NCBI RefSeq assembly: GCF_016894265.1
Contig: NZ_CP069791.1
Span: 682,001 to 746,000, forward strand
Reading direction: 5' to 3'
DNA length: 64,000 nt
Origin: Corynebacterium tuberculostearicum
GTDB lineage: Bacteria; Actinomycetota; Actinomycetes; Mycobacteriales; Mycobacteriaceae
Below are positions 18,026 through 29,906 of this stretch, piece by piece. Under the pieces are notes generated by a model. The model saw only the letters and a list, made by a program, of their open reading frames with translations, searched no databases and was not told the DNA's origin. Made by a program: the position numbers and the translations under genes. The first letter of the stretch is position 1; each line of letters starts with the position of its first letter.

Positions 18026-18467
18026 TGTCTGAGTTCATGACATATTTGACAGTCTGTGCCTGAGGGAATCGTCGTGATGCTTGACAGGTGAGCCGCGACA
18101 TATTTGACGCTTAGGGCTACCTTACCGTGTCGGGTGATGCTTGACTGGTGAGTCGGGACATGTTTGACACTATGAACAGTCCTAACCGCAATATGGCCAT
18201 CGTCAAAGCTGTACGCCAATCCGGTGGCGTCGAAATAGAGTGCGGCCATTCAGGGCCTAAGGCACCTTCTAGAGCCCAAGAGGGAAAGGGCTCCGCCCGT
18301 CAGACGTAGGTGTTCTTACGGCGTCTTGGTACTGCTGCTTGGAACGATGCGCCCTGGCACTGCTCGCCTGATCGAAGAAACCGGCACCCCAGAACAAAAA
18401 GCAACTGGAATGCCGGTTTGTTAACGATGTCGCGACTCATCTGTCAAACATGTCGCGACTCATGACA
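18026..18467. mobile_element. decayed IS481-like element (about 440 bp)
   Basis: The outer ends form an imperfect inverted repeat: the left end begins TGTCTGAGTTCATGACATAT and the right end, read inward, begins TGTCATGAGTCGCGACATGT. The inner part keeps only the first about 18 codons of a transposase; the rest is missing, so the element cannot move itself. At the left the terminal motif is repeated three times at about 60-bp spacing (18030-18050, 18089-18108, 18149-18168), the last two each preceded by TGATGCTTGAC. At the right the inverted motif is at 18443-18462, with a second partial copy at 18426-18439. Both ends abut 16-bp direct repeats. The IS481 assignment rests on the end sequence style and the transposase N-terminus and is not certain. 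Confidence 0.72.
18172..18309 (+). pseudogene. truncated IS481-type transposase N-terminus
   Basis: An ATG at 18172 opens a 45-codon frame whose first 18 residues, MNSPNRNMAIVKAVRQSG, look like the start of an IS481-family transposase helix-turn-helix domain. The following residues are unrelated and the frame stops at 18307, so the rest of the gene has been deleted. Confidence 0.6.
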
Positions 18468-18483
18468 TTGGAGCCGACGACGG
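18468..18483. repeat. right copy of 16-bp direct repeat (inside tRNA-Gly 3' end)
   Basis: Identical to 18010-18025. This copy is continuous with the intact tRNA gene and restores its acceptor stem and CCA. One adjacent A is also shared on the left side (17 bp in all). Confidence 0.85.
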
Positions 18484-18542
18484 GAATCGAACCCGCGCTA
18501 GCAGCTTGGGAAGCTGCAGTTCTACCATTAAACTACGTCGGC
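18469..18542 (-). tRNA. tRNA-Gly (anticodon CCC)
   Basis: On the minus strand the acceptor arms are GCCGACG and CGTCGGC, followed by discriminator T and an encoded CCA. The anticodon stem GCAGC/GCTGC encloses the loop TTCCCAA, giving anticodon CCC, and the T-arm contains GGTTCGATTCC. Length is 74 nt with CCA. The gene is intact although an IS-like remnant abuts its 3' end. Confidence 0.95.
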
Positions 18543-18607
18543 ACTGCGCGTTTGTGCGCTCCGGCCTACTATACACCGCGGCCTTCGGCATGAGTAGAAT
18601 TGGGGCC

Positions 18608-19171
18608 GTGCTTCTTTCAGATCGTGATATCCGTGCCGCCATTGACGCCGAAGAATTGGGCATCGAGCCCTTCGACAGCGAACTTATCCAGCCCTCGTCC
18701 GTAGACGTGCGCCTAGATAAGTACTTCCGAGTCTTCAATAACTCGCGGTACACGCATATTGACCCCAAAGAGGAAATGCCGGATCTCACCACCTTGGTGG
18801 AGGTAGAAGAAGATCAGTCCTTCATCCTGCACCCAGGCGAGTTCGTGCTGGGCGCCACGCTGGAAAAATTCACCTTGCCGGCAGACTTGGCCGGTCGCTT
18901 GGAGGGCAAGTCTTCCCTCGGCCGCCTAGGCCTGTTGACCCACTCCACCGCGGGCTTTATTGACCCTGGTTTTTCCGGCCACATCACGCTCGAGCTTTCT
19001 AATACCGCCAACCTGCCCATCGCCCTGTGGCCGGGCATGAAGGTGGGGCAGCTGGCTATCTTCAAGATGACTTCACCAGCGGAAAGCCCATATGGCACCG
19101 GCTCGCTGGGGTCGAAGTACCAGGGCCAGCGCGGCCCGACGCCATCGAAGTCTTACCTGAATTTTCGATAG
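18608..19171 (+). CDS. dcd: dCTP deaminase
   Basis: Converts dCTP to dUTP (or directly to dUMP in the bifunctional actinobacterial type) for thymidylate supply. The 187-residue length fits the family. Conserved blocks are [30 protein letters not shown] and [20 protein letters not shown]; the Glu in the last is the catalytic residue. The GTG at 18608 is used because the protein then starts [12 protein letters not shown] as in its homologues; upstream in-frame codons fall within the tRNA gene. Confidence 0.96.
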   Translation: MLLSDRDIRAAIDAEELGIEPFDSELIQPSSVDVRLDKYFRVFNNSRYTHIDPKEEMPDLTTLVEVEEDQSFILHPGEFVLGATLEKFTLPADLAGRLEGKSSLGRLGLLTHSTAGFIDPGFSGHITLELSNTANLPIALWPGMKVGQLAIFKMTSPAESPYGTGSLGSKYQGQRGPTPSKSYLNFR

Positions 19172-19213
19172 GCTTAAACCGGCATTCACATAGAGCCTCT
19201 AATATGGGGTTTT

Positions 19214-20536
19214 ATGCGTATGACTGTAATCGGCACCGGATACTTGGGTGCAACCCATGCTGCCTGCATGGCCGAGCTCGGCCATGAAGTACTAGGCGTG
19301 GACGTAGATGACAATAAAATTTCCGCTCTTAAATCGGGCAAGGTTCCGTTCTTTGAACCGGGCCTGCCGGAGGTTCTCGAGCGCAATATCGAGGCCGGCC
19401 GCCTTGACTTCAGCACGGACTATGAAGAAGCAGCCGCGTTCGGCAACCTGCATTTTTTGGGCGTAGGTACCCCGCAGCGCCGCGGTTCCTATGCGGCGGA
19501 TATGACCTATGTGAAAGCCGTCATTACGGACCTGGTGCCCAAGCTCAAGGGCGATCACATCATCTTTGGTAAGTCCACCGTTCCGGTGGGAACGGCGGCA
19601 GAGCTCCAGGAGCTGGCTAATGAGCTTGCCCCAGAAGGCACCACCGTGGAAATCGCGTGGAACCCGGAGTTCCTGCGTGAGGGCTACGCCGTTAAGGACA
19701 CCATCACCCCAGACCGCATCGTTCTCGGTGTGCGCGAGGGCGAAAGCCGTGCCGAGGAGGTAGCTCGCGAGGTTTATGCTCAGCCGCTCTCGCAGGACAC
19801 CCCATTCATCGTGACGGATTGGCAGACCGCCGAGCTGGTCAAGGTCTCCGCTAATGCGTTCTTGGCCACCAAGATTTCCTTTATCAACGCCGTTTCTGAG
19901 ATCTGCGAGATTGCAGGCGCGGACGTTACCGCTCTTGCCGACGCCATTGGGCTCGACGAGCGCATCGGCCGCAAGTTCCTTGGCGCCGGTCTCGGCTTTG
20001 GTGGCGGTTGCCTGCCCAAGGACATCCGCGCTTTCATGGCCCGCGCTGGCGAGCTGGGCGCCGACCAAGCGCTAACCTTCCTGCGTGAGGTGGACGCTAT
20101 CAATATGCGCCGCCGTGACCGCGTGGTGGACCTGGCCAAGGAAGCCTTCAATGGTTCCCTGCTTGGTCACCGCGTGACCGTATTGGGTTGCGCGTTTAAG
20201 CCGAATTCCGATGACGTGCGCGATTCGCCCGCCCTTGCCGTAGCGGGTTCCCTGTCGCTGGCTGGCGCGGCAGTAACCGTCTATGACCCAGAAGGCATGG
20301 ACAACGCGAAGAAGGTATTCCCCACCTTGGATTATGCCGCGGACACTGACGATGCCCTGCGCGAGGCTGAACTGGTGATTTTGGCTACCGAGTGGAAGCA
20401 GTTCAAGGAATTGGATCCGCAGCAGGCAGGCCAGCTGGTGGACAATAAGCACATTATCGATGGTCGCAATGTGCTGCCTGTCGCAGATTGGCAGCAGGCA
20501 GGCTGGAAGGTTGAGGCCTTGGGGCGCACCCTCTAG
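19214..20536 (+). CDS. ugd: UDP-glucose 6-dehydrogenase
   Basis: Oxidises UDP-glucose to UDP-glucuronate with two NAD+. The protein is 440 residues with an N-terminal Rossmann motif (VIGTGYLGATHAACMAELGH), a central domain with the catalytic cysteine (GLGFGGGCLPKDIRAF, Cys266), and a C-terminal UDP-binding domain with VLGCAFKPNSDDVRDSP. It follows dcd by 42 bp on the same strand, as in M. tuberculosis (dcd-udgA). UDP-glucuronate would feed glycolipids or envelope glycans. A strong terminator follows. Confidence 0.96.
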   Translation: MRMTVIGTGYLGATHAACMAELGHEVLGVDVDDNKISALKSGKVPFFEPGLPEVLERNIEAGRLDFSTDYEEAAAFGNLHFLGVGTPQRRGSYAADMTYVKAVITDLVPKLKGDHIIFGKSTVPVGTAAELQELANELAPEGTTVEIAWNPEFLREGYAVKDTITPDRIVLGVREGESRAEEVAREVYAQPLSQDTPFIVTDWQTAELVKVSANAFLATKISFINAVSEICEIAGADVTALADAIGLDERIGRKFLGAGLGFGGGCLPKDIRAFMARAGELGADQALTFLREVDAINMRRRDRVVDLAKEAFNGSLLGHRVTVLGCAFKPNSDDVRDSPALAVAGSLSLAGAAVTVYDPEGMDNAKKVFPTLDYAADTDDALREAELVILATEWKQFKELDPQQAGQLVDNKHIIDGRNVLPVADWQQAGWKVEALGRTL

Positions 20537-20552
20537 GTCCTCTACTTCTGAG

Positions 20553-20600
20553 ATACAAAGGCTGAGCAGCGAAATAATCGCCCTGCTCAGCCTTTTGTAT
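20553..20600. terminator. bidirectional terminator between ugd and the YibE/F gene
   Basis: ATACAAAGGCTGAGCAG (20553-20569) pairs with CTGCTCAGCC and TTTTGTAT (20583-20600) with one bulged T. A/T-rich flanks on both sides of the GC stem make it usable from both convergent genes. Confidence 0.85.
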
Positions 20601-20606
20601 AGGGGC

Positions 20607-21866
20607 CTAAGCCTGTGCGCGCTGTGGCACTGTGAAAGCTGCGATGGCCGTAGTGATGGGAACTGCGAGGGTCAATGCCATCGCACCCACTCCGGAACGC
20701 AGCAGCTCAGTGGCGACGAGATCGCTGCTCAAAATCTGGCCGGCAGGGCGTTCTGCTGCGGTAATCAGCATGAGCAGCGGCAAGGCTGCGCCGGTATAGG
20801 TGAGAATCAACGTATAGACCATGGAGGCGATGTGGTCGCGGCCCACCTTCATTGCGGAGAGGAAAAGCTGTGAAGGGCGAGCATCAGGGTCCGCTCCGTG
20901 GAGTTCGGTAATGGTGGATGCTTGGGCCACGGCGACGTCGGCAAGGCTGCCCAAGGCACCGACCACAAAACCGCATAAGAGCACGCCCACGATGGACACG
21001 TTGGGCATATAAAGAAGTAGCTTCAGGTTGTCCTCGGAACTATAGCCTTGTAGCTGCGAACTATCGATAGCGGCCCACGCTAACGCTGCTGCAAGAATGA
21101 GAGCGATAAGGGAGCCGCCCACCGCCGATGCCGATTTCCAATTCAGGCCGTGGACGAGAGGAACGGCGAGCAGAATGATAGCGGAGCAGGCGACCAGGGC
21201 GGACCAGAGGGGGTTATGGGCGTCGATAAGAGCGGGGACGAGGAACGCAAAGATCACGCCTAGGCTGAGCGCCAAGCCGATAAGGGCGCGCACGCCATGC
21301 CAGGCCGCAAAAGCGATAATGACGACGGCCACGATAACTGCCCACAGAGCTAGGCTTCCGGTGCGCTGATAATCAGCGAAAGCATAGGACACAGCACCGG
21401 AAGGGTCATTAGCCTTGGAAAGAACAATGTTGTCGCCCGGTTTGAGCTGCGGATCGCCGGCATTTCCGTAGGTGACCAATTGAGTCATGCGTCCTTCGTC
21501 CTCGCCGGAGGTGATGTTGACCAAGGCGCGGTCGCACTGCACTTCCTCAGTCCCCGGAATGAGCGGCGGTTTATCAAAGGCCTGTCCAGTAAGTTCCGAT
21601 TGGCAAGCCGAGTGATCTGTCGTGTCGACCGTGCCCTCGACCTGTGGGTGGTTGAGGGCATAGGTTTGCTGAAAATCAGTGGAGGTGTGCTCGGAGGCTG
21701 GACTCTGAGGCCACAGCAATGCCATGCCCGCGATGGTGGCAATAAGCGCTGTGACGAGCACACCGAGCAAAGTCAATCGCCATGGATGCTGAGTTATCGA
21801 AGTAGAGAGCCGACGCCATGAACTAGGGGTCGGCTGAGATTTAGGTTCCGCAGAATGTCTTCCCAT
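20607..21866 (-). CDS. YibE/F-family membrane protein
   Basis: A 419-residue protein: a cytoplasmic N-terminus of about 30 residues, TM1 (LTLLGVLVTALIATIAGMAL), an extracytoplasmic domain at about 50-165 with two cysteines, then about seven helices. The C-terminal half has the YibE/F features NVSIVGVLLCGFVVGALGSLAD and AMKVGRDHIASMVYTLILTY. Function is unknown; a transport role is only a suggestion. It follows alaT by 48 bp, and that gap contains an A/T-rich candidate operator. Confidence 0.85.
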   Translation of the reverse strand: MGRHSAEPKSQPTPSSWRRLSTSITQHPWRLTLLGVLVTALIATIAGMALLWPQSPASEHTSTDFQQTYALNHPQVEGTVDTTDHSACQSELTGQAFDKPPLIPGTEEVQCDRALVNITSGEDEGRMTQLVTYGNAGDPQLKPGDNIVLSKANDPSGAVSYAFADYQRTGSLALWAVIVAVVIIAFAAWHGVRALIGLALSLGVIFAFLVPALIDAHNPLWSALVACSAIILLAVPLVHGLNWKSASAVGGSLIALILAAALAWAAIDSSQLQGYSSEDNLKLLLYMPNVSIVGVLLCGFVVGALGSLADVAVAQASTITELHGADPDARPSQLFLSAMKVGRDHIASMVYTLILTYTGAALPLLMLITAAERPAGQILSSDLVATELLRSGVGAMALTLAVPITTAIAAFTVPQRAQA

Positions 21867-21867
21867 G

Positions 21868-21900
21868 CACCATATTGTTATGGATTATCACTATCATTAG
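21868..21900 (-). promoter_or_regulatory. candidate Fur-family operator upstream of the YibE/F gene
   Basis: Read on the minus strand the gap contains AATGATAGTGATAATCC, three imperfect GATAAT-like hexamers in a row, standing out in GC-rich DNA. Fur and Zur sites have this texture. The palindrome is imperfect, so the regulator is not assignable from sequence alone. Confidence 0.35.
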
Positions 21901-21914
21901 CAACTGGCGGGAAA

Positions 21915-23144
21915 CTACTGCTTGTAGCTCACTAGGAAGTTACCTAGGCGCTCAATGGCGTTTTCGATTTGGGATGCCCACGGCAGCGTCACCACGCGGA
22001 AGTGATCCGGGTTCGGCCAGTTAAAGCCGGTGCCTTGCACCATGAGGATCTTTTCTGCCTTCAAAATATCCAGCATGAGCTTGGCATCATCATGGATCTC
22101 ATACACGTTCGGATCCAAGCGCGGGAAGAGGTACAGCGAGCCCATGGGCTTTACCGCAGAAACGCCCGGAATCTCGTTGAGCTTTTCGTAGGCAATATTG
22201 CGCTGGCGCAAAAGGCGCCCGCCGGTACCGGTGAGCTCGTAGATGGACTGCCGGCCACCTAGCGCCACCTGGATAGCGTGCTGCGCTGGCACATTCGGGC
22301 ATAGGCGCGTTCCGGCGAGCAACTCCAGTCCCTCGATGAAGCCACGGGCGTGGTGCTTAGGGCCGGTGAGCACCATCCAACCAGCGCGGTAACCACATAC
22401 GCGGTAAGCCTTGGACAAGCCATTAAATGTGATGGTGAGCAGGTCTGGGGCGAGCGAAGCGATGGAGATGTGCTGCGCGCCGTCGTAAAGAATGCGGTCA
22501 TAGATCTCATCGGCCAAGATGAGCAGGTTATGTTCGCGGGCGATGTTGACAATCTTCTGCAAAACTTCGCGCGAGTAGACAGCACCCGTTGGGTTATTCG
22601 GGTTGATGACCACAATGGCCTTGGTCTTATCCGTGATCTTGGACTCGATGTCCTCGATCGATGGGTTCCAGTCGTCCTCCTCATCGCACAGGTAGTGCAC
22701 TGGGGTGCCACCCGCCAGGGACGTAGCTGCCGTCCACAGTGGATAGTCCGGCGCCGGGATGAGAACCTCATCGCCATTATTGAGCAGCGCCTGGGTGGTC
22801 ATGCTGATGAGCTCGGAGACGCCATTGCCCAAGAAGACATCGTTGATATCAAAGGGCGGAAAATCTTCAAGCTCGTAGCGGGTAACAATGGACCGACGAG
22901 CAGAAATGATTCCTTTGGAGGTGGAATAGCCCTGGGAAGTAGGCAGGGCAGCGATCATATCGCGCATGATGACATCGGGAGCCTCGAAGCCGAAGACGGC
23001 TGGGTTACCGGTGTTGAGTTTCAAGATGGTGTGCCCATCGAGCTCCATGCGTTCCGCTTCCGCAGAGACCTCGCCGCGAATGTCATACGCGACGCCCTTG
23101 AGTTTGTCGGACTGGTCAAAGATGCGGTGTTTCGGAGAAGTCAT
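21915..23144 (-). CDS. alaT: alanine/aspartate-type aminotransferase (AlaT-like)
   Basis: A PLP-dependent class I aminotransferase of 409 residues, likely making alanine from pyruvate and glutamate. Visible motifs are the Asn/Pro loop INPNNPTGAVYS, the Asp that binds the pyridine nitrogen in LLILADEIYDRIL, and the Schiff-base lysine in ITFNGLSKAYRVCGYRAGW. The ATG at 23144 (MTSPKHRIFDQS) is preferred over an upstream in-frame start at 23177, whose 11 extra residues are not conserved. No good ribosome binding site is seen, so the mRNA may be leaderless. Equivalent to Rv0337c, which also neighbours the Fe-S reductase gene in mycobacteria. Confidence 0.92.
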   Translation of the reverse strand: MTSPKHRIFDQSDKLKGVAYDIRGEVSAEAERMELDGHTILKLNTGNPAVFGFEAPDVIMRDMIAALPTSQGYSTSKGIISARRSIVTRYELEDFPPFDINDVFLGNGVSELISMTTQALLNNGDEVLIPAPDYPLWTAATSLAGGTPVHYLCDEEDDWNPSIEDIESKITDKTKAIVVINPNNPTGAVYSREVLQKIVNIAREHNLLILADEIYDRILYDGAQHISIASLAPDLLTITFNGLSKAYRVCGYRAGWMVLTGPKHHARGFIEGLELLAGTRLCPNVPAQHAIQVALGGRQSIYELTGTGGRLLRQRNIAYEKLNEIPGVSAVKPMGSLYLFPRLDPNVYEIHDDAKLMLDILKAEKILMVQGTGFNWPNPDHFRVVTLPWASQIENAIERLGNFLVSYKQ

Positions 23145-23199
23145 GGGAATATTGTGCCACGATTCACAGCTACACAAAACGCTTTAACAGCGGCGATGA

Positions 23200-23841
23200 C
23201 TATTTTTTATTCCACTCGCTGAATTTGCGCTTGGCCAGATCCATAGCCTGTCCGGTTATTTCGCCGGCTTGCATGCGGCGATCGGCCCACATCTTTTCTT
23301 CGATCATTTTTTGCTGTGCGCGCTCATGCGCCGTGAGTGCGCGAATCTCGCGCAATTGCTCTTTTTCAATTTGGCGCACGGATGGGGCGTGCCACGAGGA
23401 TGGGCCCACCTTGGCAACGTAGAGCAGAATCCACAGGATAGGGATGAGCGCGGCTGCTACCGCGCCTCCCAGCAAAAGCCATGGGCTGCTCAAGGTCGCG
23501 CTCATCACGATAAGCGTTGGGCTGGCAACGGCAAGCACCACCGAGCCGGAAAGTGCGGTCGCAAACTTTGGCTTCTTGCCCGCATTATGGGCGCGCGTGA
23601 CCTCACCGCGGGAATAGACCTTGACCTCGTGGGAACCACGCGCCGGAATGTCTTGGAAGACGGGCACGAGGTCTTGGTGGGTGTGGGCGCGCATGACGTC
23701 GTCCGAGCGGTCTTCGAACTCTTCCATGGTTAACCGGCCTTCACCCACGGCGCGGGCGAGGTCATTGATTGCATCGTTGCGCTCGGAATCGGACAGGCGC
23801 ATCGTCCGATTGATAGGGGAAGAACCAAAGCTATTACTCAC
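23200..23841 (-). CDS. DUF1707-domain membrane protein
   Basis: A 213-residue protein. The N-terminal DUF1707 block is MRLSDSERNDAINDLARAVG followed by EGRLTMEEFEDRSDDVMRA, a short three-helix module. Two hydrophobic segments (about residues 100-140) follow, then a basic/amphipathic C-terminal helix rich in Glu, Lys and Arg. Function is unknown. It lies 55 bp upstream of alaT on the same strand. Confidence 0.82.
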   Translation of the reverse strand: MSNSFGSSPINRTMRLSDSERNDAINDLARAVGEGRLTMEEFEDRSDDVMRAHTHQDLVPVFQDIPARGSHEVKVYSRGEVTRAHNAGKKPKFATALSGSVVLAVASPTLIVMSATLSSPWLLLGGAVAAALIPILWILLYVAKVGPSSWHAPSVRQIEKEQLREIRALTAHERAQQKMIEEKMWADRRMQAGEITGQAMDLAKRKFSEWNKK

Positions 23842-23898
23842 GCTTCCCAGTCTAGGAAATTTCCTCCCTGCTAGGGGCGTGCTCTTAGCGAACGCTGC

Positions 23899-28015
<4,117 letters not shown>

Positions 28016-28265
28016 GCGTGCTCCTTTATTACTGATGCTCCACGTTGTTATCTACCTTAAAGCCTCGGGGCAAAAATCCCAGAGTCTGCATTCAGTGCGG
28101 TGCCGCGGCGGGATGGACTGTACACTGTCAAGATGAGAAACTCGGCCGTCACATTCTTTTGAACGTGCTGTACACGGCGGCAGTGTAAAGCCAGTGCCGG
28201 TGCCTGCAGCGTGGCCTAACCTGGCAAGAAGAGAGCCTAAACCGCCGTAGAAAGGGCAAACCGCC

Positions 28266-28844
28266 ATGGGCAAAACGAATATCACCAAGGCCGCGGTGGC
28301 CTTGACCGCAGGCCTTGCCGCCTTTGGCGTTACCGGATTCGCCGTGGCGCAAGGCGGCTTGACTGCCAACCTGGCGCTTTCGGGTAGCTTCTTCAAAATC
28401 ACGATGGGGCATCTAGATGGCGAGGGCTTTTCGCTGTTTGTCGATGATGATCAAAAGGGCGATGAACACCTTCCCGTCGCGCGTATCAAACTGGACCATG
28501 CCAAGGTTTCTGACCTGTGCCTTTCCGTGACGGTTCCGAAGGTGCCCGGCGTTGGTGGGGAGGCTACCCTAGCTTTGAAAGCTGAGGGTGAGGGCAGCGT
28601 GGAATCCGATAGCCTGCTGGTCGGCGCGACCGACGTGGATGGTTCCTTGGTGATGCAGGATGTCAACGTGGGCATCGATGCGAATCAGCTCAGCGATACC
28701 GCCGATCCCGGCGCGTGGGGCCTGTACTCGAAGCAGGTCTCCCTCAAAGCGGATGATGTGAAGGCCACCTCCGTGGGCGCGCAACGCCTTTCCGCCAAGA
28801 ATGTGGGAGTAACGGTGCGGAAGGGCTCCGAAAATGGCTGCTGA
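28266..28844 (+). CDS. DUF6230-family secreted/membrane protein
   Basis: A 192-residue protein with an N-terminal hydrophobic segment (residues about 10-30, ending FAVAQGG) that is a signal peptide or anchor, then a beta-rich extracytoplasmic domain. It matches the DUF6230 family, which in Streptomyces and other actinobacteria sits directly upstream of a DUF6114 protein as here. The next gene starts inside its 3' end (11-bp overlap), so they are translationally coupled. Function unknown. Confidence 0.75.
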   Translation: MGKTNITKAAVALTAGLAAFGVTGFAVAQGGLTANLALSGSFFKITMGHLDGEGFSLFVDDDQKGDEHLPVARIKLDHAKVSDLCLSVTVPKVPGVGGEATLALKAEGEGSVESDSLLVGATDVDGSLVMQDVNVGIDANQLSDTADPGAWGLYSKQVSLKADDVKATSVGAQRLSAKNVGVTVRKGSENGC

Positions 28845-29298
28845 GCCTACAGCGGAAGAAACCCGGTCCCTTCCATTAGCAGAGGCATCGGGCGAAGAAT
28901 CTAAGCCTGGCGTGTGGCAGCGCTTTCGCCGCTGGCGTTCTGGCCGGCCCTTTTTTCCGGGGTTGTTGCTCATCCTTTCCGGAATTATTATCGCCGCGCC
29001 GGCCTATATCACCATCCGCATCTCTGACCTTTTGGTCATGATTTCCACCATCTCTGGCGTCTCTACGCTGCTTATTGGCGTCTTGCTAGCCATGTTCGGT
29101 CTTGGTGCGTGGTTCCAGCCGGCAACCTCGAATTATGTCGGTGTGCTAGGCATCATCGTGGCCATTATTGCCTTGCCGACGTCCAATTTGGGCGGCTTCG
29201 TCATCGGCTCCCTGCTCGGCATTATTGGCGGGGCCTTTACCTTTGCGTGGCAGCCAGGGGAGAAGAAGCGCGGTACGAAGGAAGCAGCGGATCAATGA
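28834..29298 (+). CDS. DUF6114-family membrane protein
   Basis: A 154-residue protein with a polar N-terminus and four hydrophobic segments from about residue 45 on (for example PGLLLILSGIIIAAPAYITI and GVLGIIVAIIALPTSNLGGF), ending in a Lys-rich tail. It is the conserved partner of DUF6230 proteins. Its stop and the next start overlap as ATGA. Function unknown. Confidence 0.75.
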   Translation: MAAEPTAEETRSLPLAEASGEESKPGVWQRFRRWRSGRPFFPGLLLILSGIIIAAPAYITIRISDLLVMISTISGVSTLLIGVLLAMFGLGAWFQPATSNYVGVLGIIVAIIALPTSNLGGFVIGSLLGIIGGAFTFAWQPGEKKRGTKEAADQ

Positions 29299-29888
29299 TG
29301 AGGGCGTTGCCTCGAGCGGCGCGCGGCTGCCTAATTGTGCTGGCTTGTGCGCTGGTGGTTGCTGGTGCCAGCGGCTCAGAGCGGGTTAATGCGCAAGACG
29401 CTCCAGCGGCTCCGTACTTCAGTACCGTCTTCGCGGATACGGTGACGTTGAGAAAGAATGTCACTGTGTCGTTGGGTACCTTTCCCACCGCCACTGGCGA
29501 TGTGCGGGTATTGGAGCTAAAAGGCGACAACCTCGACATCGAAAACCTTGGGATCACGCTGCCTGGCCGCTACGGCGATGGCATGTTGACTACGGGAGGG
29601 GATACCACCGAGGTACGCGGCGGACCGGTGACCATTATGGCTACCGAGCTCACAGCCACCCCGGCGGTGGGGCAGGTTTCTGCTCCCCGGGCGGATATCG
29701 ATTTAAGCCGCGACGATATCAATGCCGTGTTGGATAAACTTGGTGTTCCAGAGCCGCACCCCGTCCCCGATGCGGAAGTGCCTGATGTAATCATGGAGCA
29801 TCTCGAGCTGCGCGATGTCACCCTTGAGCTGGTGAACCTCAAGGGTGCTCACTTCAACGCGCCGACCGTGACGGTAGGGCTGGACTAG
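29295..29888 (+). CDS. secreted protein of unknown function, third gene of the DUF6230 operon
   Basis: A 197-residue protein with a classical signal peptide (basic MMRALPRAARG, then a hydrophobic core, with cleavage likely near NAQDAP). The mature part is beta-rich, with a pattern reminiscent of the DUF6230 protein two genes upstream (for example ELRDVTLELVNLKGAHF), so it may be a distant paralogue. The start is taken as the ATG at 29295, which overlaps the previous stop by ATGA. There is no cysteine at the cleavage site, so it is not a lipoprotein. Confidence 0.7.
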   Translation: MMRALPRAARGCLIVLACALVVAGASGSERVNAQDAPAAPYFSTVFADTVTLRKNVTVSLGTFPTATGDVRVLELKGDNLDIENLGITLPGRYGDGMLTTGGDTTEVRGGPVTIMATELTATPAVGQVSAPRADIDLSRDDINAVLDKLGVPEPHPVPDAEVPDVIMEHLELRDVTLELVNLKGAHFNAPTVTVGLD

Positions 29889-29906
29889 CTCACTGCCGGC
29901 GAAGAC

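Noticed and set aside
17880..18249. Minus-strand open frames over the IS-like relic
   Set aside because: They read through the repeat ends of the element and have no transposase similarity or ribosome binding site.
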